From NCBI GenBank assembly GCA_964030475.1, contig CAXIPT010000016.1:700814-764813 (forward strand): a stretch of DNA of 64,000 nt, written 5' to 3'. The notes beneath the pieces are model-generated. The model did no database searches. It saw only the letters and a program-made list of their open reading frames with translations, and was not told the origin of the DNA. Of the stretch, positions 26,701-38,100 are shown in pieces; position 1 is the stretch's first letter; every line of letters begins with the position of its first letter. This stretch comes from Tethya wilhelma (lineage: Eukaryota; Porifera; Demospongiae; Tethyida; Tethyidae). Made by a program: the position numbers and the translations under genes.

Positions 26701-27754
26701 AAATAGTTCCATGTTGATTGTTATGAATGTACAAAGCATCTGTCGACTTCAGAGTTGTTCCTTCAATAGCGATCGCACTACCTGATGGTGCGCTGTTGTT
26801 GACAAATGTGTTATTGCTCATCGTATTTGTCATTGCTGAGTTGAAGAGATCAACAGCTCCTCCGGCCACAATGGCGCTGTTGTTGAGAAAGAGACAATTG
26901 TCGATTGACGAGCTACTGTTAGACATTCCGACCGCTCCTCCAAAAGATTCAGAGTTGGTCAGAGAATTCTTAAAGAATGTGGAATAATTTAGTGCCACAT
27001 GGCTTGCAGTACTGTACACAGCTCCTCCATTAATATCGGCTACGTTGCTAGCAAATGTAGTGTTTTCGATTTCCACAATACTCTCTTGGCAAAAAACAGC
27101 TCCACCAAAATCAGCCGCATTTCTTTCAAAAAGACTACTAGATATCGATCCATTGCTAGTGAGAAAGACTATAGCACCACCTCCTCTGGCAAATAGCTGA
27201 AATGGATGAGAAACATTGGCACCCCAGTTTGATACGAAAAAACTTTCTGTAATGTCAGCATTTTCTGTGAATTGTAAGTTTAAGGCCGTGCCATCACGAT
27301 CTTGACCATCAAACATACAGTTTTGAATGCTAAAGTCCACTACTGATAGCACAGAGTTATCAACACAGCCAAAGAGATTCAAATTGCTCAGTACAACTCG
27401 TTCTACATTCTGAAACACCATTCTTCCAATTTCACTGCAAGCAACTGCAGTTGTATTCAAACCAGTGATGGTAAAAGATGTGACATTAGTCACCCTGAGA
27501 GGGACATCGAGACTGTGGTTACCAGGTAGAAGAATGAGAGTCGTGTTAGAGGCAAAGTAGTCACCTGCAGCTGATTTGCTAGCATATTCTTCAAGAGTCA
27601 AACAGGGTATGCTTTCTTCTTCTTCTTCTTCTTCTGGACAGTTAGTAGTCAGGTCACTAGATGTGGCGTAGTAAGTTGAAGTGAAGACCTCAGGTAATAC
27701 AGTAGCTACTACCAACAGCAGTAGAAGAGTAACTAACACAAAATTCTGAGCCAT
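23744..27754 (-). CDS. Single-exon beta-helix, Cys-rich and multi-TM receptor-like protein (Pmp-repeat type)
   Basis: One uninterrupted frame of 1336 residues. Residues 1-25 are a signal peptide (VTLLLLLVVATVLPEV). A Glu run (~40-46) is encoded by a TTC-type repeat. Residues ~60-560 carry repeated GGAI/GGAV and N-x-(S/T)-rich motifs typical of a right-handed beta-helix as in chlamydial Pmp proteins and animal look-alikes; N-glycosylation sites are dense. Near residue 850 is a Cys-rich EGF-like stretch (GKLCGSCKDGLSLSLG). About eight hydrophobic segments follow (~882-1215), then a ~120-residue acidic, Gln/Glu-rich cytosolic tail. The signal peptide and topology predict an extracellular N-terminus. 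Similar single-exon proteins are, as I recall, expanded in sponges. Ligand and function unknown. The intronless structure contrasts with the neighbours. Confidence 0.75.
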   Translation of the reverse strand: MAQNFVLVTLLLLLVVATVLPEVFTSTYYATSSDLTTNCPEEEEEEESIPCLTLEEYASKSAAGDYFASNTTLILLPGNHSLDVPLRVTNVTSFTITGLNTTAVACSEIGRMVFQNVERVVLSNLNLFGCVDNSVLSVVDFSIQNCMFDGQDRDGTALNLQFTENADITESFFVSNWGANVSHPFQLFARGGGAIVFLTSNGSISSSLFERNAADFGGAVFCQESIVEIENTTFASNVADINGGAVYSTASHVALNYSTFFKNSLTNSESFGGAVGMSNSSSSIDNCLFLNNSAIVAGGAVDLFNSAMTNTMSNNTFVNNSAPSGSAIAIEGTTLKSTDALYIHNNQHGTIFAFNCQLTLSGNTTIVNNTYTNSSHIQKSGGAINSFQSQITFEDSVTLSHNRALKGGAISATESRLNFFGDILISNNVADESGGGIYAYLSELKFWQNTIFSENTAILGGGGGGIHAIDSRTCLRDGLLRFYGNSANKGGGIQLELNAKLYVIKNASECVFGDNCVVQDPNQWHRLEFVDNSADYGGAIFVSDYTLASTCASSSPRPQASIAECFFQTLALHRTPWFDNKQNLQNFFFFNNMAHKAGHTLYGGLLDRCTVSSFAEIFRIKNYTHLSPNGVDAISYFLNLTNITTEDVQTELSSDPVRICFCKDNQPDCSYQQPTLFLRKGETFSVSLVAVDQVNNTVPHTVILNLEFDDVGLRTAVPNMITQEGCTALNYSFFSNQSRDSLSLFPSGPCRDDGMSAAVIHVVFKPCPIGFQDSSTLTNCECDSTLFPTFVTNCSIDEETVTRKDTVWISLVNDTNITKFAVYENCPFDYCHPATVENVTVNLNLLNGSDAQCAFNRSGKLCGSCKDGLSLSLGSSRCLSCSNNWLALLTLLFAIAGVALVAFLLVCDLTVTVGTINGLIFYANIIAANRSIFLPFDKSNILTVFIAWLNLDFGFETCFFIGLDGYSKKWLQFVFPAYILALVLCIVIASHYSPRFAQLLSNRNPVGTLATLILLSYAKLLRTVILALTPARIRTLASNESVETNTVWLVDANIDYFQGKHIPLFFVALFVLTIGLIYTFILFLWQWIQYLPNRRCLRWLQSPKLIAFMEGYHAPFTKRHRYWAGLLLLVRALLYLIAALNLVMDSRTTLLSIVCVVGALAFLRNLIKHRVYRRWPLNALESSFIFNLVIFATATLYVKETGGNQAALAYTSTSIAFLTFLCILVYHAFANFKGLQKLRESFVKEFKRKSVSKKRLLESRNRCFENEGSHVFTQLRKPLDDLLQIFEHDPIADESFIDNQLHLSSYQPPTPEAVSRVVTQTVVDVQEMEQQTDESD

Positions 27755-28943
27755 TTTACCGCTTTGACTGAGATTCTGAACTTTCTATTCTTAAAAGCTT
27801 TAGCAATAAAGTTTTTAGCATTACTTAAGATAGTTATTACATACACTGAGTATATACTGAAAACTAACAAACCATTGCTGCAGCTATATATTTATCCCAT
27901 ATATGAACAGAACTAGTGGCCCAGTCAGTGTATATCTGTATCCAGGATGTTGATACATGGATGCCACACTAAAATGATGAATATTAAAGAATTTTTGGGG
28001 GTAACTTTTATTCAAAACTTGTTGGCTTCATACAAATTGAACTGCCTGCACATATAGCAGTCACACAATACATGACTTAAGGTAGCAAAGGTGCACAGTC
28101 AGTATCTGATGAATATTTGTTACAGGAGACTGAGTGGGTGGCACAATACACTTGGCAAAAGGTATTATATTAAGTATATTCATGATCCACCCACTTAAAT
28201 TGACATTGTATCACATGTACACGGCATTTCACTTAGAGAAGTAAACAGTGAAATGACTTTATTTATTTTATAAATAAAAGTAAACAATATGCGCATTATT
28301 ATATTTCAAACATTGGCCTTAGACAAACGATTTTAAAGAATACATTTATTCAGTGTATAAATGTATTGCTGCCATACATTTGGGTTCTGATTTTGAGCAG
28401 ATACGTGTGCAGGTGAAAAACATTTGCTATAGCTCATAACATTACTATAAATTACACAGTAATGATCTTAATTTGCACCGACTTCCCCAAAAAACCTTAC
28501 AAATTAAACTACACATGGATCACTGGTGCACACTGGAAAAAAGCTCTTGAGGGGAAGAGAATGAAACAGAAACCCTATTAGCATGTTTACATTCTCTTAA
28601 TGTGACTACAGAGCAATCACACTCGCACAATAATCATCTGTATAGTTGTAGATCTTGTATAGCAAAATGTGTCAGTATGAGCTATCTGGGAGAAATGCCT
28701 CAAATCAACGTCTGAATTAAATAAGAACATATTTTATTAAAAGACATATGTCATTGCTGTAAATTATTTATAAAAAGGTATAAAATTATAAATCTATCAA
28801 AGGAAGCAGTGTCACAGTAAACTGACAAAGTACAGAGGTCAGACATAACACCTCAAAGTACAGCATGTAACCATGGAGTCTATACAGCACACACCCACCC
28901 TCCAATTCAATGGTCGTTATAATATTCACGGAGAGAGAGCAAG

Positions 28944-29007
<64 letters not shown>

Positions 29008-29782
29008 TGGATTAGAATGGGTTAGTCTAGACATCACTACCAAAATATTATGCCCTCAACCTAGCTTATGACAAAGACGGAAGGCTGCCACCATGAAATA
29101 CTATGATTATCATGTAGAGCGCCGCAATTCTCGATAATCTTGCAAGGATATGAACTAGTTATGGTGCACTAGTCAATGAATATAGATGTAGGTAGCAAGG
29201 GTACTATATTTCTATTCACACACACAACACATAAATTATAAACACAGGAATAAAAAAACAGGAACAAACAACGATTATGTCAACATTTGGTTGGTGGCCA
29301 CTAGTCTGCCTTTCTCTTTGTAGCTGTGTATCGCTCCAAATACTGTCAGTGCATGTATGTATGTATGTATGTATGTAGTTAGTGTGTAGGTATACAGTTA
29401 TGTCATAATGATAGTGGCCTTAAAACATGGACTAGTGGAAGTTCAACAAGGATACCTGTACATTATACAGCTATACGGCATACACTTTGACTTCAGATTA
29501 AGTAAACCCCATACTATAATGGTATCATAGTGGATGAGCATCACATTGAGCTTTTAAACACCACAGAAATCTTACAGGCACCCCCACTGACACATTTACG
29601 CATGACAAAAGATTTAATGGAAGCTAAACAGTGTATTTTTACAGCACAGCTCCTATCATTATTAAACTATATTATGCAAAGTTTTTATCTCAAGCAAGTC
29701 CATCCAAAGCCAAAAATACATTATGTACTTGGGAATTATTATTGTTAAGAAAGGTTATTCATCAAGTTGCATTACTAAACAT
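27755..29782. other. Gene-free intergenic stretch with a GA microsatellite
   Basis: AT-rich, with no exon I could support. A (GA)n tract occupies ~28931-29005, and ATGT units occur near 29354-29376. It presumably holds the promoter of the receptor-like gene on the left and the 3' UTR of LRRC57 on the right. Confidence 0.6.
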
Positions 29783-30315
29783 TTACTCCCAGACTACACC
29801 CACCTTTTCATATTGTGGCAGGTCCTTTAGTTCTCTCATATCAAACACATTGCCTTCCACGCACAACAAAGACACGTTTGACTCGCTCAACAGGTTTATC
29901 GGCAGTCCCATTAACTCCATTGTATTCTCTTCCACTCTCAACACCTTAAGTTTCTTACACTTTGCAAGATTGGCAGGAAGGACGCTGATGCTATTGGAGT
30001 TCAAGTTTAGTTCAACTGCCGTGAGATTCTCTAACCCTTCATCGGGAAGGGATCTGATTTGGTTGTGTGATACATCGAGAAAATCGAGTTTTGTTAGCTG
30101 ATAGAGAAAAATAGGGATAGTTGTGAGTTTATTTCGAGAAAAGTTGAGAGTTTTGAGGGCTTTTAGGTTTACGCACGAGTCGGGAAATGACCGGATGGTG
30201 TTAGATTCCAGATTTAGGGTTTCAAGCTTCTTTAAGTTGCCAATGGTCTCAGGGAGTTCGGCTATATATATAGGTGGATGTGTGTGTGTGTGTGTGTGTG
30301 TGTGAATATGTGAGG

Positions 30316-30386
<71 letters not shown>

Positions 30387-30921
30387 CATGTGAGGGAGTG
30401 TGTATGCTTATAGAGCAAAGTAGTTGAAGTTTGAATGCTACTCTAATGTGACCATAGAAAATGACATTCTTGACACTCTGAAGTGCATGAATTGGCTGCG
30501 AATTGGAAATCACACACATACACACACAGAGAACACTTTCAGACACATTTTTCAATGTGTATGAAACAATATAGCAGCTTGTCTTTATACTTACGTAGAC
30601 GGTTGTGTGCTAGGTTCAATGATTTGAGGTTTGTGAAGTCTCCTATAACGGGAGGCAATATAGGCAGTCTATTGATAGAGAGGTCCAATGTCCTCAGCCT
30701 GGACTGCACTTGAACTAGGCCTTCAGGGAACTACACAGGGGAGAGAGAGAACATACAACAACCAGGGTGTGATAGTGTTTCAAAACATTTCGCTGTTATT
30801 TGTGAGCTAGTGTTGTATCTGTTTTGGTTACCTTCTCCAGTTTGAGTTCTCTGAGAGAACAGACTCCTGTCTTCGTGGACTGGTCCACACGTTGAGCCAC
30901 GGCACTGGCGTTGTTTCCCAT
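29783..30921 (-). CDS. LRRC57: LRRC57-like leucine-rich repeat protein
   Basis: Three exons (30921-30832, 30730-30595, 30261-29783) join in phase and give 234 residues; human LRRC57 is about the same length. The start MGNNASAVAQRV has the Gly-2 and Ser-6 context of an N-myristoylated protein, as in vertebrate LRRC57. LRR units follow, with LxxLxLxxNxL consensus (LRTLDLSINRLPILPPVIG, LKSLNLAHNRL, LETLNLESNTI, LDFLDVSHNQI, AVELNLNSNSI). The C-terminus keeps LLCVEGNVF and LKDLPQYEK, both characteristic of the family. A peripheral membrane role is expected from the lipid anchor; the molecular function is not established. Ends at a stop at 29783. A (TG)n tract fills the second intron. Confidence 0.9.
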
Positions 30922-31044
30922 GACTGGCTGCAGCTCGGCTACAGCAGCAATGTAGATATGGTGCGCTTTAAATAGAATCACCAACCTCTAATTAATGCGC
31001 ACCAAAACATCCACTGTACTGTTGCTGATGCAATACTCCCAGCA
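30922..31044. promoter_or_regulatory. Compact bidirectional promoter, LRRC57 / TTC36
   Basis: Only 123 bp separate the two divergent start codons, so both 5' UTRs and core promoters must fit here unless leader exons lie within the neighbour. No TATA box is evident. Confidence 0.5.
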
Positions 31045-31206
31045 ATGGCAGCTCACGAGAGAGGTAGAAATATGACAGCAGACGACCAAGTACTGGAGGC
31101 TATCTTCAATCCAGAGAACCCAGTAGGAGGACTAGATGTAAGGAAACGTTATAAGCATTACCATCTGGGTGATTGATAAGAAGTGACCATAACTGCATAT
31201 AATTTG

Positions 31207-31247
<41 letters not shown>

Positions 31248-33023
31248 TATTTTACAGCTGGGAGAGAATGATGGTGGTCTCACCAATGGTGAAGCTGTTG
31301 AAGTAGTTGAGACTGAAGAAGTGAAACGTGCTAAACTGTTGGAGGTGCAGGCAGTGAGGACAGCTGAGGGAGGGAACCTATCTGACGCTCTTCAGCTGCT
31401 AAATCAAGCTGTGGCAGAGGCTCCCAATTATGCATCGGCATACAACAACAGAGCACAGGTAGAGCTGAAACTCTTCAGTATGTTTGCTAAGGTAAAACGG
31501 GGTAATTCGGGACGCGGGGTAATTTGGGACACTTCCGGGTTGTACCTCCTCCTGGATGAAAACAAGGAAAGCTACCAAGATGGTTTGGTGTCACATTTAT
31601 AGGGACACATCCTAGCTACAATGTACCAAAGACTCACACTGGTTGCAACTCTGCTTCGTAGTTAAACAGTTGTTTTTCCTGGATACCTCTTAAGCGAAAT
31701 TGACCGTTTGCTGATAAAAACATTACAATGTTTAATTTTTAGGACAGAAAACTACTAAGCATTCGACCAAAAGAGTTTCTACATATAATATACTATCTTC
31801 TCTACCTGATATCACAAATTTATGTTCATAGCTACTGCACAAGAAGAGTTAGCAGCGTCAAAAGCGAGCACATCCATAGAAAGTGGGCGGGGCTGTTAGG
31901 GAGAATCAGCTATTGTTCCTCTCCACCGTGTGATACAGCTCTACAATCTCTTCATACATACGTAGATAGCTTAATTTCATCTTCTTACACATATTCTGGT
32001 ACTAAATGACCAAAATTATAAAATAGAATCACATACACAGCACTTTTATTAATATTTTTCTATTAATTTCTGTATACTTCCAATAAACTTGGCCACATGA
32101 TGAAGATGAATTTGTTTCAAGCTCGACTTTCAATCCAGATAAACTGAAGGGAGTCTGAAGTGTATGATTCTTCGTTTTCACTGCTTTGAATCACTCCAAT
32201 CCTGACAAATGGCATGTGTCCCAAATTACCCCGCACGCTCATTATTTCGCTAAATTAGAGAGCGGTTAGTTAAACTGCTCACTGCACACAAAGTACTAGG
32301 CCCAGCAACTTCAGGTTTGCATTTCTAAAACTAGATACATTATAGTTTAGTTCTGCAGTGTTAGTTTCCAGATAAGTCTGCTACTGCCGAAATAAAACTA
32401 GACATAAATTGGAAGACCGAAAGAGTGTCCCAAATTACCCCGTTTTACCTTAAGTATTTTAAGCTATGTACTGCATCATCAAACTTCAAAACTTGCACCC
32501 AATCCATTATAATGCTTTGCAATTCAGTTTCTACATGTTATACATGTAAAATCCACTCCATAAGTATTCTCGCTAGTCGCTCAGCAAAAAATGGGAAATT
32601 ACGTACAAGATCTGGTAATTTAATCAGAACAAAAAGTAGTATATAGATCATTCCATTTTTGCAGAGAGCCTGGCTATATAGGAATTAAGACTTAACATAC
32701 ATAATCTATTGTGCATGCTATCTCTCTAACAGGTTTATCGACTTCAGAATGAGACTGGCCTAGCTTTGTCCGACCTCAACACGGCCCTGCAGCTCTCCTC
32801 TCACAGAGGTAGAGTGGCAGAGCAGGCTCACACACAGAGGGGTCTCATCAGACAACTCCGCAAGGAGAATGATGAAGCTCTGGAGGACTTTAAGGCAGCT
32901 GCCAAACTGGGGAGCAGGTTTGCTCAGCGTCAGGTGGTGAAGTTGAACCCCTACACTGCACTGTGTAACCAGATGTTGAGTGAGGCCTTTGATAAGTTGA
33001 AGAGAGGGGAGGAGGAGGATTGA
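31045..33023 (+). CDS. TTC36: TTC36-like tetratricopeptide protein
   Basis: Three exons (31045-31137, 31258-31458, 32733-33023), all phase 0, encode 194 residues; human TTC36 has 189. The N-terminal DDQVLEAIFNPENPVGGLD matches the family signature. TPR helices follow: KLLEVQAVRTAEGGNLSDAL, APNYASAYNNRAQ, LALSDLNTALQL, DEALEDFKAAAKLGS. The C-terminus is FAQRQVVKLNPYTALCNQML, closely resembling vertebrate TTC36. TPRs mediate protein-protein contacts; HSP70-linked and tyrosine-metabolism roles have been proposed in vertebrates. Intron 2 is unusually long for the locus because a ~965-bp inverted-repeat element is inserted in it. Very confident identification. Confidence 0.9.
31488..32452. mobile_element. 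Inverted-repeat DNA element inside TTC36 intron 2
   Basis: The left end begins taaggtaaaacggggtaatt and the right end is its near-perfect reverse complement, continuing into gggac. The motif GGGGTAATTTGGGACAC is repeated subterminally (near 31514 and, inverted, near 32217 and 32425). ~965 bp with no transposase frame, so non-autonomous. Flanking duplication is unclear. Confidence 0.75.
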
Positions 33024-33926
33024 ACGTTGGTGGTGTATGTATGTTTTGTGTTCAATATTTCTTTTGCATTTGTATATTTACTAATTAGAATGCCGGGGTT
33101 CAACACCCATACCAGCTGGCAATATTGCACTACAGTGTATTTTTTTTTTTCCCCATTTAGCTAGCCGATTAAAAATTAAATATCAGAATGGTTGATGCCT
33201 ATATAATTATACTGGAAGTCGACTATGGTGTCTCTGAATAGCTATTTGAACCCAGGTCTTTCGAATTCTAGTTGAATGCTTCTATATACCACTGAGCTAC
33301 TAGAACTCATTGACATTGGAGAATCCCTGCTAGATATCAAGATTTTTTCCAATGAACTTTAATGCAAATATCATTTAGTGTGCAAAATTTCGAAATTGAA
33401 AATAAACTAGATTGGAAATTGAAAAGACAATGCCTTGTTCAGTATGACTCAAAGTGTGGCGAAGCGATATCTCCTAAATCCCATAAAGAAGAGGAACAGA
33501 GACAATCTGATGAATCCAACACCCAAGCCACACCTTTTTGTAACCATGAGCGACCATGGTACTGTTGAAGTTGCTGCAACTCCACCTCTATAATAAATAC
33601 AATAAAATACTCAAATCAAAATATATATTAAAATATCATAATCAATCAAAATATTAAGTTTATTTCTGTTTTACAGAGATATATACATTGATTGGGATTT
33701 TTATTTAATATAATTTGCCAATTACGAATTACAAGATGTCCAAATTTCTTAATTTCCAATAGATTCTGAAATAATTTTTACAAATCACAAATTGGAGGCC
33801 ACGCTCTGAGCCATAGACTATCATTAGTGAAAGTTAACTTCTAACATAAATATTGATAAATTTCAATAGTGCTATTACAATTAAGTAACTCTTTGAGAGG
33901 CGACGTGATCTGTTGATCAATCTGTG
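33024..33926. other. Intergenic between TTC36 and spectrin-repeat gene A
   Basis: Convergent 3' ends: TTC36 from the left, gene A from the right. Contains a SINE-like copy at ~33241-33325 and AT-rich sequence, with AATAAA on the minus strand near 33700 as a possible poly(A) signal for gene A. No gene seen. Confidence 0.6.
33241..33325 (-). repeat. tRNA-derived SINE-like copy
   Basis: On the minus strand it reads GTAGCTCAGTGGTATATAGAAGC, then CCTGGGTTCAAAT, the A/B-box order of the family described at 22743. Tail GATATCAAGATTTTTTCC is adjacent on the plus side. Confidence 0.6.
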
Positions 33927-35144
33927 CTAACCTTTTGCTTGGATTTTTGCCTCCATTTCTGCTATTTTCTTGTCTCTCTCTCTCACTGTTTCCTGGGTGG
34001 AGGCTAGTTCGTGTTGCAAGTCAATCACTAAACTTCTGTTCCTCAAGGCCTGTGTGTTCCAGCGCTTCGACTGTGTGTGTGTGTGTGTGTGTGTCAATCT
34101 CCAATAACCAAACAATAATGATAAAATTATACAACATGATTTGTATTGTGATCAGTTCAAAAAATCTTTCTAAAATTAATATCTATTTAGATATAGATTA
34201 AAATTTGATTTTGACCCAAAATCACTAACACTGCTAAAGGCAAAATTGGCCGTTTTGGCTTTTGACTCAAAACCTAACAAATTATACACCATTTGCTTCA
34301 TAATGGTTGCAATATGGTGATAGTCCCAGGTTCTTACTGCCATCTTGGACTGAAATACATGTACACAAAACCATAAATTATACAGTTCTCATAATATATG
34401 AAAGAAAAAATCAACAAAAAAAAACATACTTCTGTTTCCAACTGTGACAGTGCCCGATCAGCCATGTCTCTAAGCTCCTCCCACTTCCTCTCCAGTGTCC
34501 TACACTGCTCTCGGAGTTCCCCAACAGTCGATTCAAATCTCCCACAAGTCTCCTCAGTGAGCAGCTCACTGGCTCTCTCTTGTAACTCTTGCAGCTCTGG
34601 TTCTTGCTGGGAGAGCTTCTCCAAGTGACCCTGTGACAGATACAGACAGTAAGATGGTTTCTTAGCTATACAGGTAACATAATCTTGCATGAGGTTTGTT
34701 GGTTGCCATGGTTACAGAGTTAAACGGCACACCTATGGGGTTGTATTTTAATTAATGCCCACCTTGAATGCAACCACCAGATCGGACACATTCCCGTCAA
34801 CATCCTGACGTTCCTCAATGGCCGCCTTGTCCTGTTTGACACGAGACTCTAGCAAGTCAAACCAGCTGCTCAACTGCTCAAACTGGTCAGTCAACTCTTT
34901 CCACGGTCTGATAGTCGCTGGGAGGGTGTTGACTCCTTCTTTGAGGGTCGACCAGGACTGCTCCACCTTGGTGAACATCTTCTTGACTCCTTGAACCTCC
35001 TGCCCCTCTCCACTGCAGTGGGAGAGACTGGACGACCTCAGAGCATCAAAGTCACCCTCTCTCTCCGACACTTCATCAGTCAACATCTGAGGGAGAAGAG
35101 GACACACAGAGACAAGAGGAGAATGATATTATGGTGGAGGGAGG

Positions 35145-35183
<39 letters not shown>

Positions 35184-38100
35184 AAACAACATCATAGTAG
35201 TATAGCCTAGCTACCAGATGGACTACTAACATGTAAAACCACATCTTCTATTATAGCACAAAATAATAGGGGGAATAAAATTTGGCGGATTGTTTAATGA
35301 ATTCTATTTTGGCAATAGACTCTAAGAGCATGCAGCAATCCATGTATTCCATATGTGCTGTGCAAAAATGACTGTTTTGTGGATCTAATATTGGCAATCT
35401 TTATACCAAAACCGCCAATCCGCCATATTAAAAATCTACCAAATTTTTTTTTGCTATACAATAAATTATGGTGGAATAATGGACCAATTAAAGCTGCAGA
35501 AAACATTTCACAGCACTTCTAAATGCATGGGCTTTAGGTGTTTGATAATGAAACAGTTCCAAAACACATATACAGAAATTTGAAGTATAAAAGTGCTGAC
35601 ATGCACCCACCCACTCACACACCCACACACACCTGTATTCTGTCTTCAAGAGAAGAGAAGTCAAGAACAAACTTCTCCACTTGCCTCAAACCAGACAGCT
35701 CAGAGTTGCTGGTCCGTAACCATGATGTAAACCTCTTCATACCTTGTTCGAACTTCACCCACGACTTCGTAATCTCAGTAATTTGATTGGTCCTTTGTTC
35801 GGCACAAGATGAAAGCTCTTGAAATTCTTCATTGCAACTTTGAGCCTTCTCCGCCAGTCTAACTGGTATGGCTAGATCAGGATCGGAAGAATACCTGTCA
35901 AACAGGTTTTGCTGGTTGCTCAAACTGGACTGACAACGGTTGTGAAGTGTGCTACACTCATTGACCAGTTTCTTATTAATGCCCGCCAGTACGACAGAAG
36001 GTGGGAGTGGCACATTGAGATGGGTCCGATACGCCTTGAGGGTATTTTCACATTCGTACAAACACTGCTCCACTTCTTGGACCATTTCAGCCTTTCTCTT
36101 CATAACAGCTATCTTCTCCTTCAGGGAACTGGACATGGTGGACCAACCTGGGGAATGGGAGAATGGAAATACTGAAATACCACTGAATGGGGAATGGAAT
36201 TATGGAAATACAAACCTTCTAGCAAGTGTTTACGCTCGCTCTTAATGTCGGGATTCTTTTCCAGAGCTTTCTTCACGTCTTCACTGTCAGCTGATTGGTC
36301 AATGCTAGTGACTTTGTCTTCGTTTGAAGTCTGCATCTCTTGCAAAGCCTGAGGGGGGGGGAGGGGGGAAGAGAGAGAGAGAGAGATAATAATGGCTGTA
36401 AGCAAAACACTTTAACTTTAAATAACCAACACAAACAAAGCTTCTTTACCTCAAGTCTTTTCAGTTTCTCTAGGAGTTGATCTGAAGTCATTTCTTCCTC
36501 TTCTCTAGTTTCCACGGTAACTTCTGACTTTGCTTCATCCAAGAAGGCTTGCACCACTTTGGCTTCTTCCACTGGAAACACCTGGTTATACAGAGTTTAC
36601 TAGAAATTACTACAGTGTACTGAAAAGAGAAGATTACTGGTTAATATCCAAACATGCACAAGAGATTACTGACCTGCCAGCTCTTGAGTCTTTCTTCTAA
36701 ATCAAACGTTCGTTCTTCAATCTCTTGTGATATGTGTTCTATTCCCATTCTCAATTCCTCCATGATTCCATTCACATACTCCATGTCCGGTGTCACCACT
36801 AGTTCTCCCAGTACCTCACTCCTAGCAGAGGTCACCTGTATGGCTTCACTTTGAACTTTGACCTCTCCCGATACCATCCTAGCATTGGACAGGCTTCTCT
36901 CTGTCATGGTCGCATTCCCAGACAGAAATGTGTCTGATTCCAGATCCCCATTCACCCGTTCCATCCACTGCCTCAACTGTGTCACCTCCTCATTGAACTG
37001 GTTCCAGTGAGGAATGGAGCTCTGGAGATTGGCAACGTAGGAGTCTTGACTCCCTCTCAGAGTCTCGTAGCGTCTCAGGAAATCCTCTGCACTCTCTTTC
37101 ATTTCTTCTCTGACTTGTTTCCGCGAGTGCTCAACTAAAAAAGGAACCGTTTTCCTCACAAACTCCGCCTCTTCCTTGTGATTGGTCACCTCCACCAGCA
37201 GTTGCTATGGCAACAAAATAAAAAGATATTAAGTTTAAATTGCTTAGGATTCTTAGCATTTTGAGTTCATTTTAACAGGAAATCTTGAAAATTCAATATT
37301 TTTACCCTCAGTTCCTCCCTCCAACTCACCTCATGGTCTTTGATCTCCTCTTCTATGGCTTCAATGTTGCCTCTGGTCGTTCTGTACGTGTTACCACGAC
37401 GCTCGCAATCTGTCAACCAATCAAATTCTTCCGTTCTGATCTGGAGAACGTGACGAACTTCAGCGTAGGTTGCCTCAAGGCGTAGCAACGTCTCCGCTAG
37501 TAACTTGCACAGGGAGTTCCAGTGCTGGTTCAAATCATTCCATCTGAATTAACATTGATGTAATGATGACATAATGCAAAATTAGTCATGTAATATGATG
37601 TAATGATCACATGATCCAGCTAGCTAGCTCACCTTGATTCAACATCGCTGGTGCCATTCTTCTTGGCTCCATCTTCAGCTCTGAGGATGTTAGCTAGGTC
37701 CTCCACTTCCAATATGGAGTGTCTCTTGGTCTCTAGGGTCTCTGAAAACACCTTCAGAGAGAGAGAAAATAGAATGTTGTACATGTACAGCACAAATACT
37801 ATAAACACACGAAGTGAACTCAGGCTAACATGAAGTTATAACTCCAGCATTAAAAGTTATAACTCAAACATTAAAAGCGACAACAACTCAAATAATTATT
37901 ATGAAAAGTTATAAATCATACCTTAAAAAACATGAAGTTATAACTCAAACATACACTCTCCATACCTTGCAAGATTCGATGTGGTCTTCAACTCCTTTAT
38001 CTCCTTCAGTTGTGACTTCTCTTGAGAATCCCTTGGCCTCAGAGGAGACCCAGTTGAGGAGCTCCTTCACCTCTCTCTCATATCTCCTCCACAAGTCAGA

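Noticed and set aside
26585..27196. Plus-strand open frames over the beta-helix gene
   Set aside because: Shadows of the long minus-strand frame with no domain features.
23744..27754. Bacterial (chlamydial Pmp) contamination
   Set aside because: It has a eukaryotic signal peptide, multi-TM C-terminus and N-glycosylation sequons, and is embedded in DNA with the same repeat content as its neighbours; no prokaryotic genes adjoin it.
30262..30418. His/Thr-repeat open frames over CA/GT tracts here and elsewhere
   Set aside because: They are translations of microsatellites with no non-repeat sequence or splice support.
31489..31602. Extension of TTC36 exon 2 into the intron
   Set aside because: The frame after the GCACAG|gtagag donor enters the inverted-repeat element; the TPR homology resumes exactly at the 32733 acceptor.
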